A stretch of 13,752 nucleotides of DNA, taken from Actinomycetes bacterium. GTDB lineage: Bacteria > Actinomycetota > Actinomycetes > Propionibacteriales > Propionibacteriaceae. Where the stretch lies: positions 1 through 13,752 of the forward strand of contig JAKOQD010000094.1 in the NCBI GenBank assembly GCA_029778515.1, given 5' to 3'. Below are positions 1-8,137 of the stretch, piece after piece; position 1 is the first letter of the stretch; every line of letters starts with the position of its first letter. Made by a program: the position numbers and the translations under genes. Under the pieces are notes generated by a model. It was given only the letters and a program-made list of their open reading frames with translations. It was not told the DNA's origin and made no database searches.

Positions 1-1
1 G

Positions 2-253
2 CTGCACCTGGACGGCAGCGCCGAGCGGCTGCCCGAACTGGGCGCCGACGTCTTTCTCGACGGGCGCGTCGTCGGTCGCATGGGCACGGCCGAACGGCAT
101 TTCGAACTCGGCCCGATCGGGCTCGCACTGCTGAAGCGGACGTTACCGACAGACGCCGAACTGGTCGTCGACGGTATCGCGGCCGCCCAAGAGACGATCG
201 TTGACCCGGACGCTGGGCTGCACTGGCGGCCGCAGCCCGGTTTGGGCCGCTGA
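2..253 (+). CDS. ygfZ: YgfZ/GcvT-like folate-binding protein, C-terminal end (partial)
   Basis: This is the last 83 codons of a gene entering from the left edge, ending in TGA at 251-253. The visible part has the closing barrel of the YgfZ (tRNA-modifying/Fe-S-associated) relatives of GcvT: a DGS turn, a VFLDGRVVGRMGTA strand pair, then the HFELGPIGLALLKR and ELVVDGIAAAQETIVDP segments typical of actinobacterial members. Family knowledge: YgfZ binds folate and helps maintain certain iron-sulfur enzymes. The conserved KGC(Y/F)xGQE motif used to confirm the family lies upstream and cannot be seen. A true aminomethyltransferase (GcvT) is the alternative but fits less well, because the tail is short and ends in a DGI-A-AQ segment. 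No clear terminator follows; the next 45 bases lead into repeat A. Confidence 0.75.
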   Translation: MHLDGSAERLPELGADVFLDGRVVGRMGTAERHFELGPIGLALLKRTLPTDAELVVDGIAAAQETIVDPDAGLHWRPQPGLGR

Positions 254-298
254 CCCGAACCGGTTTGCCCGCTGCGACGGTGTTGGCGTCACCCTCGC

Positions 299-473
299 GC
301 GTTCAAGCCAATTTCGTCAGGTTATGGCGGGGCTGTTCAGGGGCAGATTCCCGCCAACCCAAAAACAGCAGGTTACGCGGGCCGAATTCCCGTCCATAAC
401 CTGCAGAATTTGGGTTGGTCCGGTTCGGCCAGCTGTGACGGCCGCCATAACCTGCCGGAAGTGGGTTCAAACC
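299..473. repeat. Element A: 175-bp nested inverted repeat
   Basis: Two nested inverted repeats share one centre near base 386. The outer arms 299-330 and 442-473 pair over a perfect 13-bp core (CAGGTTATGGCGG at 318-330, its complement at 442-454) and continue imperfectly outward. The inner palindrome 354-418 pairs CCAACCCAAA (354-363) with TTTGGGTTGG (409-418) and GCAGGTTA (368-375) with TAACCTGC (397-404), around GAATTC at 384-389. All four arms are versions of one unit, AACCCA-nnTT-n-GCAGGTTATGG, in the order forward, forward, reverse, reverse. A second, nearly co-linear copy is at 10394-10566. The element fills most of the 338-base gap between the YgfZ-like gene and the hydrolase gene. 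No target-site duplication was seen. Function is unknown. Confidence 0.85.
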
Positions 474-484
474 TGTGGGAAGTC

Positions 485-519
485 GCCCCCACTGCTGGGG
501 TCGGCTTTCGAGACCTCGA
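485..519. other. Short dyads upstream of the hydrolase gene
   Basis: CCCCA (487-491) and TGGGG (496-500) form a 5-bp stem with a CTGC loop. TCGAG (508-512) and CTCGA (515-519) form a second dyad. Either could be a weak terminator for what lies upstream or an operator for the gene at 592. Neither has a T-tract. The bases from 520 to 577 show nothing further that I can support. Confidence 0.3.
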
Positions 520-591
520 TCAGCACAACCCTCGACTTCGACTGACGCGGGCGGCCGAGGAGCCTCATCATGGTCGCGGGGGAGGTGTGCG

Positions 592-1359
592 ATGAAGCGA
601 GCTTTTCGCTGGCTGGGTTTACTGCTGGGGCTGGCGCTGGTCTTCGGTGCGGGCTGGGCTTGGCCGATTCTCTTCCGACCACCGCTGATCGTCGGCCAGG
701 ACGCGATCACTGACCAGGCCACCATCGGGGTAACGCCGGTGATCGAGGACGCCGGCGGCCGGCTGATCCGGGTCGCGCCGCCCGCGGGCACCGCAGCGAA
801 GGACGTCCTGGTGATCATCTACCCCGGCGGACTGGTGCGTCCGCAGGCGTACGAGTGGCTGGCCCGAATGCTGGCCGTTCGTGGCTACGAGACCCTGATC
901 CCGGAGTTCTCCTTCGACCTCGCGGTGACCGACACCGACCGTGCGTCCGCCTTGATCCAGCGGTACGCCGACGGCCGCAAGGTGGTGCTGGCCGGGCATT
1001 CGCTCGGCGGCGCGATGGCCGCGCAATACCTGGCCGACGAACTGAAGGCCGGACGCGAGCCGGTCGCCGGGCTGGTGCTGATGGCCGCCTACCCGCCGGA
1101 CGGGGCCAGCCTGGCGTCCGCGAAGCTCAAGGTAGCGAGCCTGAAGGGCGAGTTCGACAATGTCGCCGATGCCGCCAAGATCGCGGACGGGCTGAGGCGC
1201 CTCCCGAAGGATTCAAAGCTGTTGCAGATCGACGGCGGCGTGCACAGCTTCTTCGGCCGCTACGGTCCGCAGTCCGGGGACGGAGTCCCGGCCGTGAGCC
1301 GCACCGACGCCGAACGTGAGATCGTGAACGCGATAGTGAGCTTCCTCGGCCGACTCTGA
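592..1359 (+). CDS. Membrane-anchored alpha/beta hydrolase
   Basis: A 255-residue alpha/beta-hydrolase-fold protein. Residues 6-25 form a hydrophobic segment after a basic start (MKRAFRW), so it is probably an uncleaved membrane anchor or a signal peptide, with the enzyme on the outer face. The nucleophile elbow is GHSLGG at 135-140, giving Ser137. Likely partners are Asp189 (GEFDN) and His218 (GGVHSFFGRYG). The YPGG segment near residue 77 would form the oxyanion side. The layout fits the hydrolase-fold-5 group of short esterase-like proteins, but the substrate cannot be inferred. The start is chosen at ATG 592 because GGAGG (581-585) sits 6 bases before it; the frame is open further upstream but that stretch lacks protein-like sequence. 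It is monocistronic and convergent with the methyltransferase gene. Confidence 0.85.
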   Translation: MKRAFRWLGLLLGLALVFGAGWAWPILFRPPLIVGQDAITDQATIGVTPVIEDAGGRLIRVAPPAGTAAKDVLVIIYPGGLVRPQAYEWLARMLAVRGYETLIPEFSFDLAVTDTDRASALIQRYADGRKVVLAGHSLGGAMAAQYLADELKAGREPVAGLVLMAAYPPDGASLASAKLKVASLKGEFDNVADAAKIADGLRRLPKDSKLLQIDGGVHSFFGRYGPQSGDGVPAVSRTDAEREIVNAIVSFLGRL

Positions 1360-1390
1360 GTCATCCCTCAAACGTTCCCTGAGGCCTCCC

Positions 1391-1446
1391 CCCAACGATC
1401 CCTGAGCCTGACGATGGGCCGTTGGGAGGGGCTTCGTCAAGCTCAG
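1391..1446. terminator. Bidirectional terminator with two alternative stems
   Basis: This sits between two converging genes. CTGAGCCTGACGA (1402-1414) pairs with TCGTCAAGCTCAG (1434-1446), 12 of 13 positions matching. An alternative stem joins CCCAACG (1391-1397) to CGTTGGG (1420-1426), and the two overlap so that only one can form at a time. AACG-n-TCCCTGAG also occurs as a direct repeat just upstream (1371-1383) and here. The CTGAGC/GCTCAG arms resemble a hairpin motif I recall as common between genes in actinobacteria. There is no T-run, as is usual in high-GC genomes. Confidence 0.55.
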
Positions 1447-1473
1447 CCACCGTTCGCCCGGGAGGGCCGAATC

Positions 1474-2679
1474 TCAGCCCGCCTTGCGCGCCAGCACGTA
1501 TAGGCGTTTGGTATCGGCCTCGCCCCCAACCGGTGCTCGCACGTACCACTCGTCAACCACCAGATCGGACGCGGCCAGGGCGGCCAGCACCTGTTGGCGG
1601 TCGTGCAGGACGTAGTCGAGGTCGACTTCCACGCCGCAGAGGGAATCAGCGTGCCGCACCCGGTCGCCGAGTTCCAACGCCAGCGCCAGCAGTCCGCCCG
1701 GGTTCAAGGTGCCGGACGCGGTCCGCAGTACCGCGCCGAGCTCGGACGGGGCCAGATGACCGAAGGCGTACCACGCGATGATCGCGCCCCACGCCGCCGC
1801 CGTCCGCGGACGCAGCAACTGGTGGAACCGGCCCACCTGGAAATCCAGATCGGGATAGGCGGAGCGAGCCTGCTCGATCATCGCGCTGGACGCGTCCAGG
1901 CCGTGCACCTCGGCGCCGGTATCGGCGAGGAAGGCCGCGATATGCCCCGGTCCGCAGCCCAGATCCATGATCGGGCCGTCGGCCGCCTCGGCCACCCGCT
2001 CCAGCAGCCAGATGTCGAAAGGCTTCTCGATCAGCTCCTCGCCGAACTCGGCGGCGTACGCCGCGGCGGCCGCGTCATAGGCGGCGATCACCTTCGCGTC
2101 CCGAGCGGCAGCGCCCTCGGCCAGCGCTGCCTCGCGATCCACGGCTGGCGGCGCCTCCGCGTCCGCGCCACCGACCGGTACTGGTCCGAGCAGGTGTACC
2201 CAGCGGCGATCCTGCTGGCCGCGGACCAGCGACAATTCCCGCACCAGCGGTGGCTCGGCGGCAGCCATCGCTTCGAGGCGCTCCGACACCTCGGCTTTGT
2301 CGGCGAAACCATGCAGGCGTTCGGTGCGGGTCTTCAGCTCACCGGGGGATTGCGGTCCACGCAACAGCAGGACGGTGAGCAGGGCCCGGTCGGCCTCGTC
2401 CAGTGGCAGCACCTCATCCAGCAACTGGTGGTACTTCACTACGCGCGACCCTGCGCCGGCCCAGACCAGCCGCAGCAGGCCGCGGTCCTTGAGCGCGCGG
2501 GCGGCGTCCTGAATCGTCCGCTCGGAGTAGTCGACGACCGGATCACGGCTGGACGTCTGATTGCAGGCCAGCCGCAGGGCGTTCAGTGAAAGGGGGTAGC
2601 TGGCGGGGACCGTACGCTGCTTTTCCAGCAGTGAACCCAGAACCCGCTGCTCGGTGGCATCCAGCACCGGTAACGACAT
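1474..2679 (-). CDS. DUF480 (YceH-like) winged-helix protein fused to a SAM methyltransferase
   Basis: A 401-residue two-domain protein. Residues 1 to about 165 match DUF480/UPF0502 (E. coli YceH): a tandem winged-helix region with the hallmark LDATEQRVLGSLLEKQRTVP start, the YPLSLNALRLACNQ motif and RGPQSPGELKTRTERLH in the second wing. After a linker rich in Ala and Glu (about 170-195), residues 195-401 form a class I methyltransferase. Motif I is DLGCGPG at 239-245, followed by the acidic residue of motif II at Asp262 (HGLDAS). The post-motif ARSAYPDLDFQVGRF and NPGG segments also fit. The methyl acceptor is not evident; the class resembles small-molecule methyltransferases. The start at ATG 2679 begins exactly at the family's conserved N-terminus, but no strong Shine-Dalgarno precedes it. 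DNA binding by the DUF480 half is inference from fold. Confidence 0.88.
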   Translation of the reverse strand: MSLPVLDATEQRVLGSLLEKQRTVPASYPLSLNALRLACNQTSSRDPVVDYSERTIQDAARALKDRGLLRLVWAGAGSRVVKYHQLLDEVLPLDEADRALLTVLLLRGPQSPGELKTRTERLHGFADKAEVSERLEAMAAAEPPLVRELSLVRGQQDRRWVHLLGPVPVGGADAEAPPAVDREAALAEGAAARDAKVIAAYDAAAAAYAAEFGEELIEKPFDIWLLERVAEAADGPIMDLGCGPGHIAAFLADTGAEVHGLDASSAMIEQARSAYPDLDFQVGRFHQLLRPRTAAAWGAIIAWYAFGHLAPSELGAVLRTASGTLNPGGLLALALELGDRVRHADSLCGVEVDLDYVLHDRQQVLAALAASDLVVDEWYVRAPVGGEADTKRLYVLARKAG

Positions 2680-2791
2680 GGGATGAGCCTAACGCTCGGC
2701 TTCGGTCACTCCGAACGGCAGCGTCGAGACCAGCCCGAGTCTGGCCGACCCGGCTCGGACACCCAAGTCGCGCGACGCCTCCTCCGAAACC

Positions 2792-3008
2792 GACGCCTGC
2801 TGCCGAAACCGGCGCCTGCTACCGACACCAAAGCTGTGGCCCGGATCTGCCGGTTGCCGCGCACATTGCCAAGCCGGCGAAACTGACCCTTGCCGGGGAA
2901 GATTCCCTGGCAAGCGCTAGTTTCGCCGGTGCGACTCAGGATCGAGCGGCGGGGCAGTAGGGCGGACCGAGATGGCGGTGGCAAACGCCGGTCTCGGTGG
3001 CAAACGTC
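2792..3008. repeat. Element C: nested inverted repeat with tandem-unit arms
   Basis: The 382-base gap between two minus-strand genes holds this structure. The outer arms 2792-2829 and 2971-3008 are inverted repeats, 28 of 38 positions matching. The left arm is built from two 19-base units (2791-2809 and 2810-2828) that agree at 16 of 19 positions; the right arm repeats GGTGGCAAACG at 2977 and 2996. Inside, CCGGCGAAACT (2874-2884) pairs perfectly with AGTTTCGCCGG (2919-2929). Then comes a 4-by-4 internal loop, then CTTGCC (2889-2894) with GGCAAG (2909-2914), capped by a GGGAA/TTCCC stem. Both layers share a centre near 2900. The rest of the gap (2680-2790 and 3009-3061) shows nothing I can identify. 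Confidence 0.7.
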
Positions 3009-3061
3009 AACCGGGCGTACGGCCGTCCCGACTGGCAGGTCGCTGCGCCCGCGAATCCGAC

Positions 3062-4924
<1,863 letters not shown>

Positions 4925-4957
4925 TGAGTCTCCGATTTGGCTAGAGAGCGCCGATTT

Positions 4958-5002
4958 GTCGGCGAGCCGCCGACCTCGGCGTCGAGTTCGGCGTCGATTC
5001 TA
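4958..5002 (-). promoter_or_regulatory. typA -10 box and leader hairpin
   Basis: On the minus strand TAGAAT (complement of 4997-5002) is a good -10 match; no convincing -35 lies at the normal distance. Transcription from it would give a leader of about 65 bases. That leader carries a perfect 7-bp hairpin, GTCGGCG/CGCCGAC (4958-4964 with 4968-4974, 3-base loop). CCGATTTG occurs twice (4932 and 4951), and TCGGCGTCGA is tandemly repeated with a 12-base period near 4976-4998. A regulatory role is inferred. Confidence 0.45.
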
Positions 5003-5066
5003 CCGGTTCGCGCCCTACCCGGTACGCCGCCGGTTCGGCCGCTTCCCGCCCGGCCGCCGCCCTCGC

Positions 5067-5103
5067 CCGTCCCGTCCGTCGTCCGCTCCCGTCCCGTCCG
5101 CCG
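5067..5103. repeat. Pyrimidine-rich direct repeat
   Basis: A C/T-rich run in which CCCGTCCCGTCCG-type blocks occur twice, with near-copies between them. It lies within the 363-base gap between typA and the AbiEi-like gene, just before palindrome D. A similar C-rich run (6196-6237) precedes palindrome E, so it may belong to the same repeat context. No function can be assigned. Confidence 0.4.
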
Positions 5104-5117
5104 GTCTCTCCCGCCGG

Positions 5118-5183
5118 ATTCGCCGCCGAAAGTGGCATTTGCCGCCGAAATATCCACGGCAAATGCGTGCTTCGGCGGCGAAT
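5118..5183. repeat. Palindrome D (REP-like hairpin)
   Basis: GCCGCCGAA (5122-5130) pairs with TTCGGCGGC (5171-5179), and the stem extends to 5118/5183. After a 4-by-4 internal loop (5131-5134 against 5167-5170), GCATTTGCCG (5135-5144) pairs perfectly with CGGCAAATGC (5157-5166) around a 12-base loop. The bases AGTGGCATTTGCCGCCGAAA and the next three (5131-5153) are identical to 6250-6272 in palindrome E, in the same orientation. It is too elaborate for a simple terminator and lies between divergent promoters, where a terminator is not needed. Confidence 0.8.
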
Positions 5184-5217
5184 TGCGCGGACGCGGCCAG
5201 GGTTGCCCGGCGAGAAG

Positions 5218-5249
5218 GTGTTGTCCGATTGTTGTCAATGTGTTGTCCG
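5218..5249 (+). promoter_or_regulatory. Spaced direct repeats, probable operator
   Basis: The 10-mer GTGTTGTCCG occurs at 5218-5227 and again at 5240-5249, a 22-base period (about two helical turns), with a partial copy TTGTTGTCA (5229-5237) between them. They lie 39-70 bases before the ATG at 5288, where a regulator could bind one face of the helix. TGCGAT (5276-5281), six bases before that ATG, could be a weak -10 of a leaderless transcript, since no Shine-Dalgarno is visible. Confidence 0.45.
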
Positions 5250-5287
5250 CTCTGGCGGACGCGTCCGGCTTGGGCTGCGATAGCGGC

Positions 5288-6193
5288 ATGGATGTTCTGC
5301 GGACGAGCCAGCTGCGGGCGGCTGGGACCAACCAGCGGCAGCTGGCCAGGTCGCTCGAACTCGGCGAGCGCACGCTGGTACGTCATGGCGCGTGGGCCAC
5401 GGAGGCGCCGAAGGACGACCTCGCCAAGCACCGGCAGCTCGTCGCCGGTACCTGGCCGCTCCTCGCTTCCAACGCTGTGTTGAGCCACGGCTCGGCCGCG
5501 GTGCTCCACGGATTGCCGGTCTGGAAGCCGATGCTTCACCGCGTTTCGATCACCCGGGCGAGCGGTGGACATGGTGCTCGGACCAACCAACTACACGTCC
5601 GCTGTGCTCGGCTGGACTCCGCCGACCTGATCGAGCTGGACGGCTACCGCGTCACCAGCCTGGAGCGGACGGCGGTCGATCTGGCTCGATCGGTCAGCTA
5701 CGAGCGGGCGGTCGCGATTCTGGATGCCGCGTTGCACGCGAAGGCCGATCCGCAGTTGCTGGCGGACATGTCCGCGGCTGCCAGATACACCAGCGGCGCG
5801 GGCGTGCTGCGTCGCGCGCTTGAGTTCGCCGATCGTCGCGCGGAGAGCGTCGCCGAATCGATCAGCCGAGTGCGGATGGCCGAAGTGGGGCTGCCGGTGC
5901 CGGTGCTCCAGTTCGAGGTATTCGATGACTACGGACGCTGGCTGGGCCGAACCGACTTCGCCTGGCTGGAGTACGGAGTGGTGGGCGAGTTCGACGGAGC
6001 CGTGAAGTACACCGGAACGGAGCGCGAGGTAGCCGCCGCTGTGATGGCGGAGAAGCGGCGTCAGGCCGCCATCGAAGCCGCCGGCTGGGTGGTCGTCCGC
6101 TGGACCTGGCCAGATCTCAACGATCGTCGGGCCTTCCGCAATCGAATCGCCACCGCCCTAGCTGACGGCCAGCAGCGCCGCCACCGTCCGTAG
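5288..6193 (+). CDS. Solo AbiEi-antitoxin-like protein with DUF559/PD-(D/E)XK-type C-terminus
   Basis: A 301-residue protein of the actinobacterial type IV 'AbiEi antitoxin domain' group. The N-terminus ([20 protein letters not shown]) is the winged-helix start, followed by the [14 protein letters not shown] and [13 protein letters not shown] motifs shared with AbiEi. Residues about 185-290 look like a Vsr/DUF559-type nuclease fold: ESVAES with Glu190, GRTDFAW with Asp223, GEFDG with Glu234/Asp236, Lys240, and a closing [12 protein letters not shown] strand. These could form a PD-(D/E)XK site; activity is not shown. The start is ATG 5288, matching the family's N-terminus; the frame is open to 4937 but that part is repeat DNA. 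No AbiEii-type nucleotidyltransferase toxin lies beside it. It is bracketed by palindromes D and E. Function unknown. Confidence 0.8.
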   Translation: MDVLRTSQLRAAGTNQRQLARSLELGERTLVRHGAWATEAPKDDLAKHRQLVAGTWPLLASNAVLSHGSAAVLHGLPVWKPMLHRVSITRASGGHGARTNQLHVRCARLDSADLIELDGYRVTSLERTAVDLARSVSYERAVAILDAALHAKADPQLLADMSAAARYTSGAGVLRRALEFADRRAESVAESISRVRMAEVGLPVPVLQFEVFDDYGRWLGRTDFAWLEYGVVGEFDGAVKYTGTEREVAAAVMAEKRRQAAIEAAGWVVVRWTWPDLNDRRAFRNRIATALADGQQRRHRP

Positions 6194-6240
6194 CTCCCGC
6201 GCGTCCGCCCGCCCCGCGCGTCCGCGCCTCTCCCGAATCC

Positions 6241-6298
6241 GCCGCCAAAAGTGGCATTTGCCGCCGAAATATCGGCGGCAAATGCACTCTTCGGCGGC
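6241..6298. repeat. Palindrome E (second copy of D)
   Basis: GCCGCCAAA (6241-6249) pairs with TTCGGCGGC (6290-6298) with one mismatch. After a 4-by-4 internal loop, GCATTTGCCGCCG (6254-6266) pairs perfectly with CGGCGGCAAATGC (6273-6285) around AAATAT. Compared with D, the loop bases CAC became GGC, which extends the inner stem from 10 to 13 bp. It lies between the converging AbiEi-like and permease genes, so it may also terminate transcription, but it lacks a T-tract and has a copy in a divergent gap. Confidence 0.8.
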
Positions 6299-6354
6299 AA
6301 ATCGCCCCAGTCGCCCGGGTGGCCCGGCCGCGTCCGGGTGGCCGGCGCCGCGGT

Positions 6355-6391
6355 GGGCGGTGGGCGGTGCGTGGTGGGCTGGGTGGCGGGG
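6355..6391 (+). other. G-rich tract, possible G-quadruplex
   Basis: Five runs of three or four G (6355, 6362, 6376, 6381 and 6388) fall within 37 bases directly beyond the permease stop codon. Four runs with loops of 4, 11, 2 and 4 bases could fold as a G-quadruplex on the plus strand or in read-through RNA from the AbiEi-like gene. In a genome this GC-rich the pattern can arise by chance. Confidence 0.35.
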
Positions 6392-7915
6392 TTAGCGCTG
6401 GTCGTCGGGGTCCTGGGGGGCGTGGCCGTGCCCCATCGCGTCCAGCATGTCCGGACGGATGCCTACGCCGGTGGCCAGGCGCGACCGGGACCGGGAGTAG
6501 GCGAAGTAGACCACGAAGCCGAGCACCAGCCAGATCAGGAAGCGCAGCCAGGTCTCCACCGAAAGGTTCAGCATCAGGTAGCCGCAGATCAGTGCGGACG
6601 CGATCGGCAGCCACGGCGAGAACGGCACCTTGAACGACCGCTTCAGATCGGGACGCTTCTTGCGCAGCACGATCACGCCGATCGACACCAGCACGAAGGC
6701 CGACAGGGTGCCGATGTTCACCATCTCCTCCAGCACGCCCACCGGGGTCAGGCCGGCCACGAGAGCGACCGCGACGGTCACGATGATCGTGATCACCCAC
6801 GGCGTCCGGTACTTCGGATGCACCTTGGCCAGGTTCATCGGCAGCAACGCGTCCCGGCACATGGCGAAGATCAGCCGGGTGGCGCCGATCATCAGGGTGA
6901 GCACCACCGTGGTCAGGCCGGCCACCGCACCCGCCGAGATCAGGGTGGCCATCCAGGCCTGGCCGTGGAAGGCGAACGCGTTGGCCAGGGCGGCCTTCGG
7001 GTCGAGCTGGTCGAAGGGCACCATGCCGGTCACCACGAGCGCGACGGCGCAGTAGAGCACGGTGCAGATCGCCAGGGACGCGATGATGCCGATCGGCAGG
7101 TCGCGCTGCGGGTTCTTGGTCTCCTCGGCGGTGGTGGCCACCACGTCGAAGCCGATGTAGGCGAAGAAGACCAGGGCCGCACCCGCGAAGATGCCGCCTA
7201 TGCCGAAGGCGGTCGGCGCTCCGCCGGTGAGGAACTGCAGCAGCGGCTGCGTCCAGCCGGTCGAGGCTTCGGTGGGTGCGGTGGGCGGTACGAAGGGTGA
7301 GTAGTTGGCCGGGTTGATGAACCCGATGCCGGCGACGATCACGAAGAGCACGATGAAGAGCTTCAACGCCACTAGGGCCAGGTTGACCCGCAGCGACTCC
7401 TTGATGCCGATGGTCACCAGCCCGCCGAGTACCACCACGAGCAGGATCGCCGGCAGGTCCACCAGGCCGCCGTAGCTGATCACCGGTGGCAGGACGACGC
7501 CGATCTTCTCCAGGAACACGCCCAGATACGCGCTCCAGCCCTGCGCCACGACGGACGCGCCGAGGAACATCTCCAGAATCAGGTCCCAGCCGATGATCCA
7601 GGCGAAGATCTCGCCCAGGGACGCGTACGAGAACGTGTAGGCCGAGCCGGAGACCGGGACGGTGGACGCGAACTCGGCGTAGCACATCGCGGCGAGCGCG
7701 CAGCAGATCGCGGCCACCACGAAGCTGATCACGATGGACGGGCCGGCCACGTTGTGCGCCGCGCGTCCGGTGAGGGTGAAGATGCCCGCGCCGATCACCA
7801 CGCCCACCCCGAAGACTGTCAGATCGAGCGCGGAAAGGGATCGTTTCAGCTGGTACTCGGGCTCGTCAGTATCGGCAATAGACTGTTCGATCGACTTGGT
7901 GCGCAACAAGCTCAT
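6392..7915 (-). CDS. APC-family amino acid permease (cationic amino acid transporter type)
   Basis: A 507-residue inner-membrane transporter with 12 to 14 predicted hydrophobic segments. Near the N-terminus GVGVVIGAGIFTLTG (36-50) is the unwound helix-1 substrate motif of the APC superfamily. It is followed by helix 3 with CYAEFASTVPVSGSAYTFSYASLGE and the FFAYIGFDVVATTAEETKNPQRDLPIGI signature. The C-terminus has two extra helices after RKKRPDLKRSFKVPFSPWLP, typical of the CAT subgroup. The likely job is proton-coupled or exchange uptake of amino acids; the exact substrate is uncertain. The start is set at ATG 7915 because GGAGAAGGA lies five bases upstream; a start 14 codons earlier (7957) has no such signal. 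Monocistronic and divergent from the pair at 8138. Confidence 0.92.
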   Translation of the reverse strand: MSLLRTKSIEQSIADTDEPEYQLKRSLSALDLTVFGVGVVIGAGIFTLTGRAAHNVAGPSIVISFVVAAICCALAAMCYAEFASTVPVSGSAYTFSYASLGEIFAWIIGWDLILEMFLGASVVAQGWSAYLGVFLEKIGVVLPPVISYGGLVDLPAILLVVVLGGLVTIGIKESLRVNLALVALKLFIVLFVIVAGIGFINPANYSPFVPPTAPTEASTGWTQPLLQFLTGGAPTAFGIGGIFAGAALVFFAYIGFDVVATTAEETKNPQRDLPIGIIASLAICTVLYCAVALVVTGMVPFDQLDPKAALANAFAFHGQAWMATLISAGAVAGLTTVVLTLMIGATRLIFAMCRDALLPMNLAKVHPKYRTPWVITIIVTVAVALVAGLTPVGVLEEMVNIGTLSAFVLVSIGVIVLRKKRPDLKRSFKVPFSPWLPIASALICGYLMLNLSVETWLRFLIWLVLGFVVYFAYSRSRSRLATGVGIRPDMLDAMGHGHAPQDPDDQR

Positions 7916-7966
7916 GGGGGTCCTTCTCCGGTAGGCCGCGGCATTGCGGGCGGGCACAGCGCGGCT

Positions 7967-7972
7967 ACGTTA
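7967..7972 (-). promoter_or_regulatory. Possible permease -10 box
   Basis: TAACGT on the minus strand fits the TAnnnT pattern and would give a leader of about 45 bases before ATG 7915. No good -35 is seen at 16-18 bases, so this is a weak call. Confidence 0.3.
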
Positions 7973-8044
7973 TGCCCGCGGGCCACCGCACGACGATGAC
8001 GGTCACAATGCGGTATTCCCCCTTGCCGAACCCGCGCTGATAGC

Positions 8045-8058
8045 CTGCGGATCCGCAG
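8045..8058. promoter_or_regulatory. 14-bp perfect palindrome, possible operator
   Basis: CTGCGGATCCGCAG is fully self-complementary and sits in the 222-base divergent gap between the permease and the membrane-protein pair. TAGCCT (8041-8046), a possible -10 for the rightward pair, overlaps its edge, so a bound dimer could block that promoter. No second copy was noticed in the window. Confidence 0.4.
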
Positions 8059-8137
8059 CACCCGCGGATGCTGGCCGAGGTTGGCGAGGCCCGCTCCCGA
8101 CCGGGATCGAGCAGTACCGAAGTGGCTGGAGGCCGGC

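Noticed and set aside
299..473. Insertion sequence with a transposase
   Set aside because: There is no open frame resembling a transposase in or next to A or B, and no target-site duplication was seen; a non-autonomous element remains possible.
201..818. Short frames across element A on both strands
   Set aside because: Their sequence is that of the inverted repeat, with no ribosome binding site or protein-like composition, and they overlap the real flanking genes.
2785..3015. CRISPR-like array suggested by the repeated 19-base units
   Set aside because: There are only two units per side, no spacers of even length, inverted instead of direct order between sides, and no cas genes in the window.
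4937..5287. N-terminal extension of the AbiEi-like gene to 4937
   Set aside because: The extra codons translate palindrome D and pyrimidine-rich repeat DNA, and the family's own N-terminus begins at ATG 5288.
5288..6193. Complete type IV toxin-antitoxin system
   Set aside because: No AbiEii-like nucleotidyltransferase lies on either side; the neighbours are typA and an amino acid permease.
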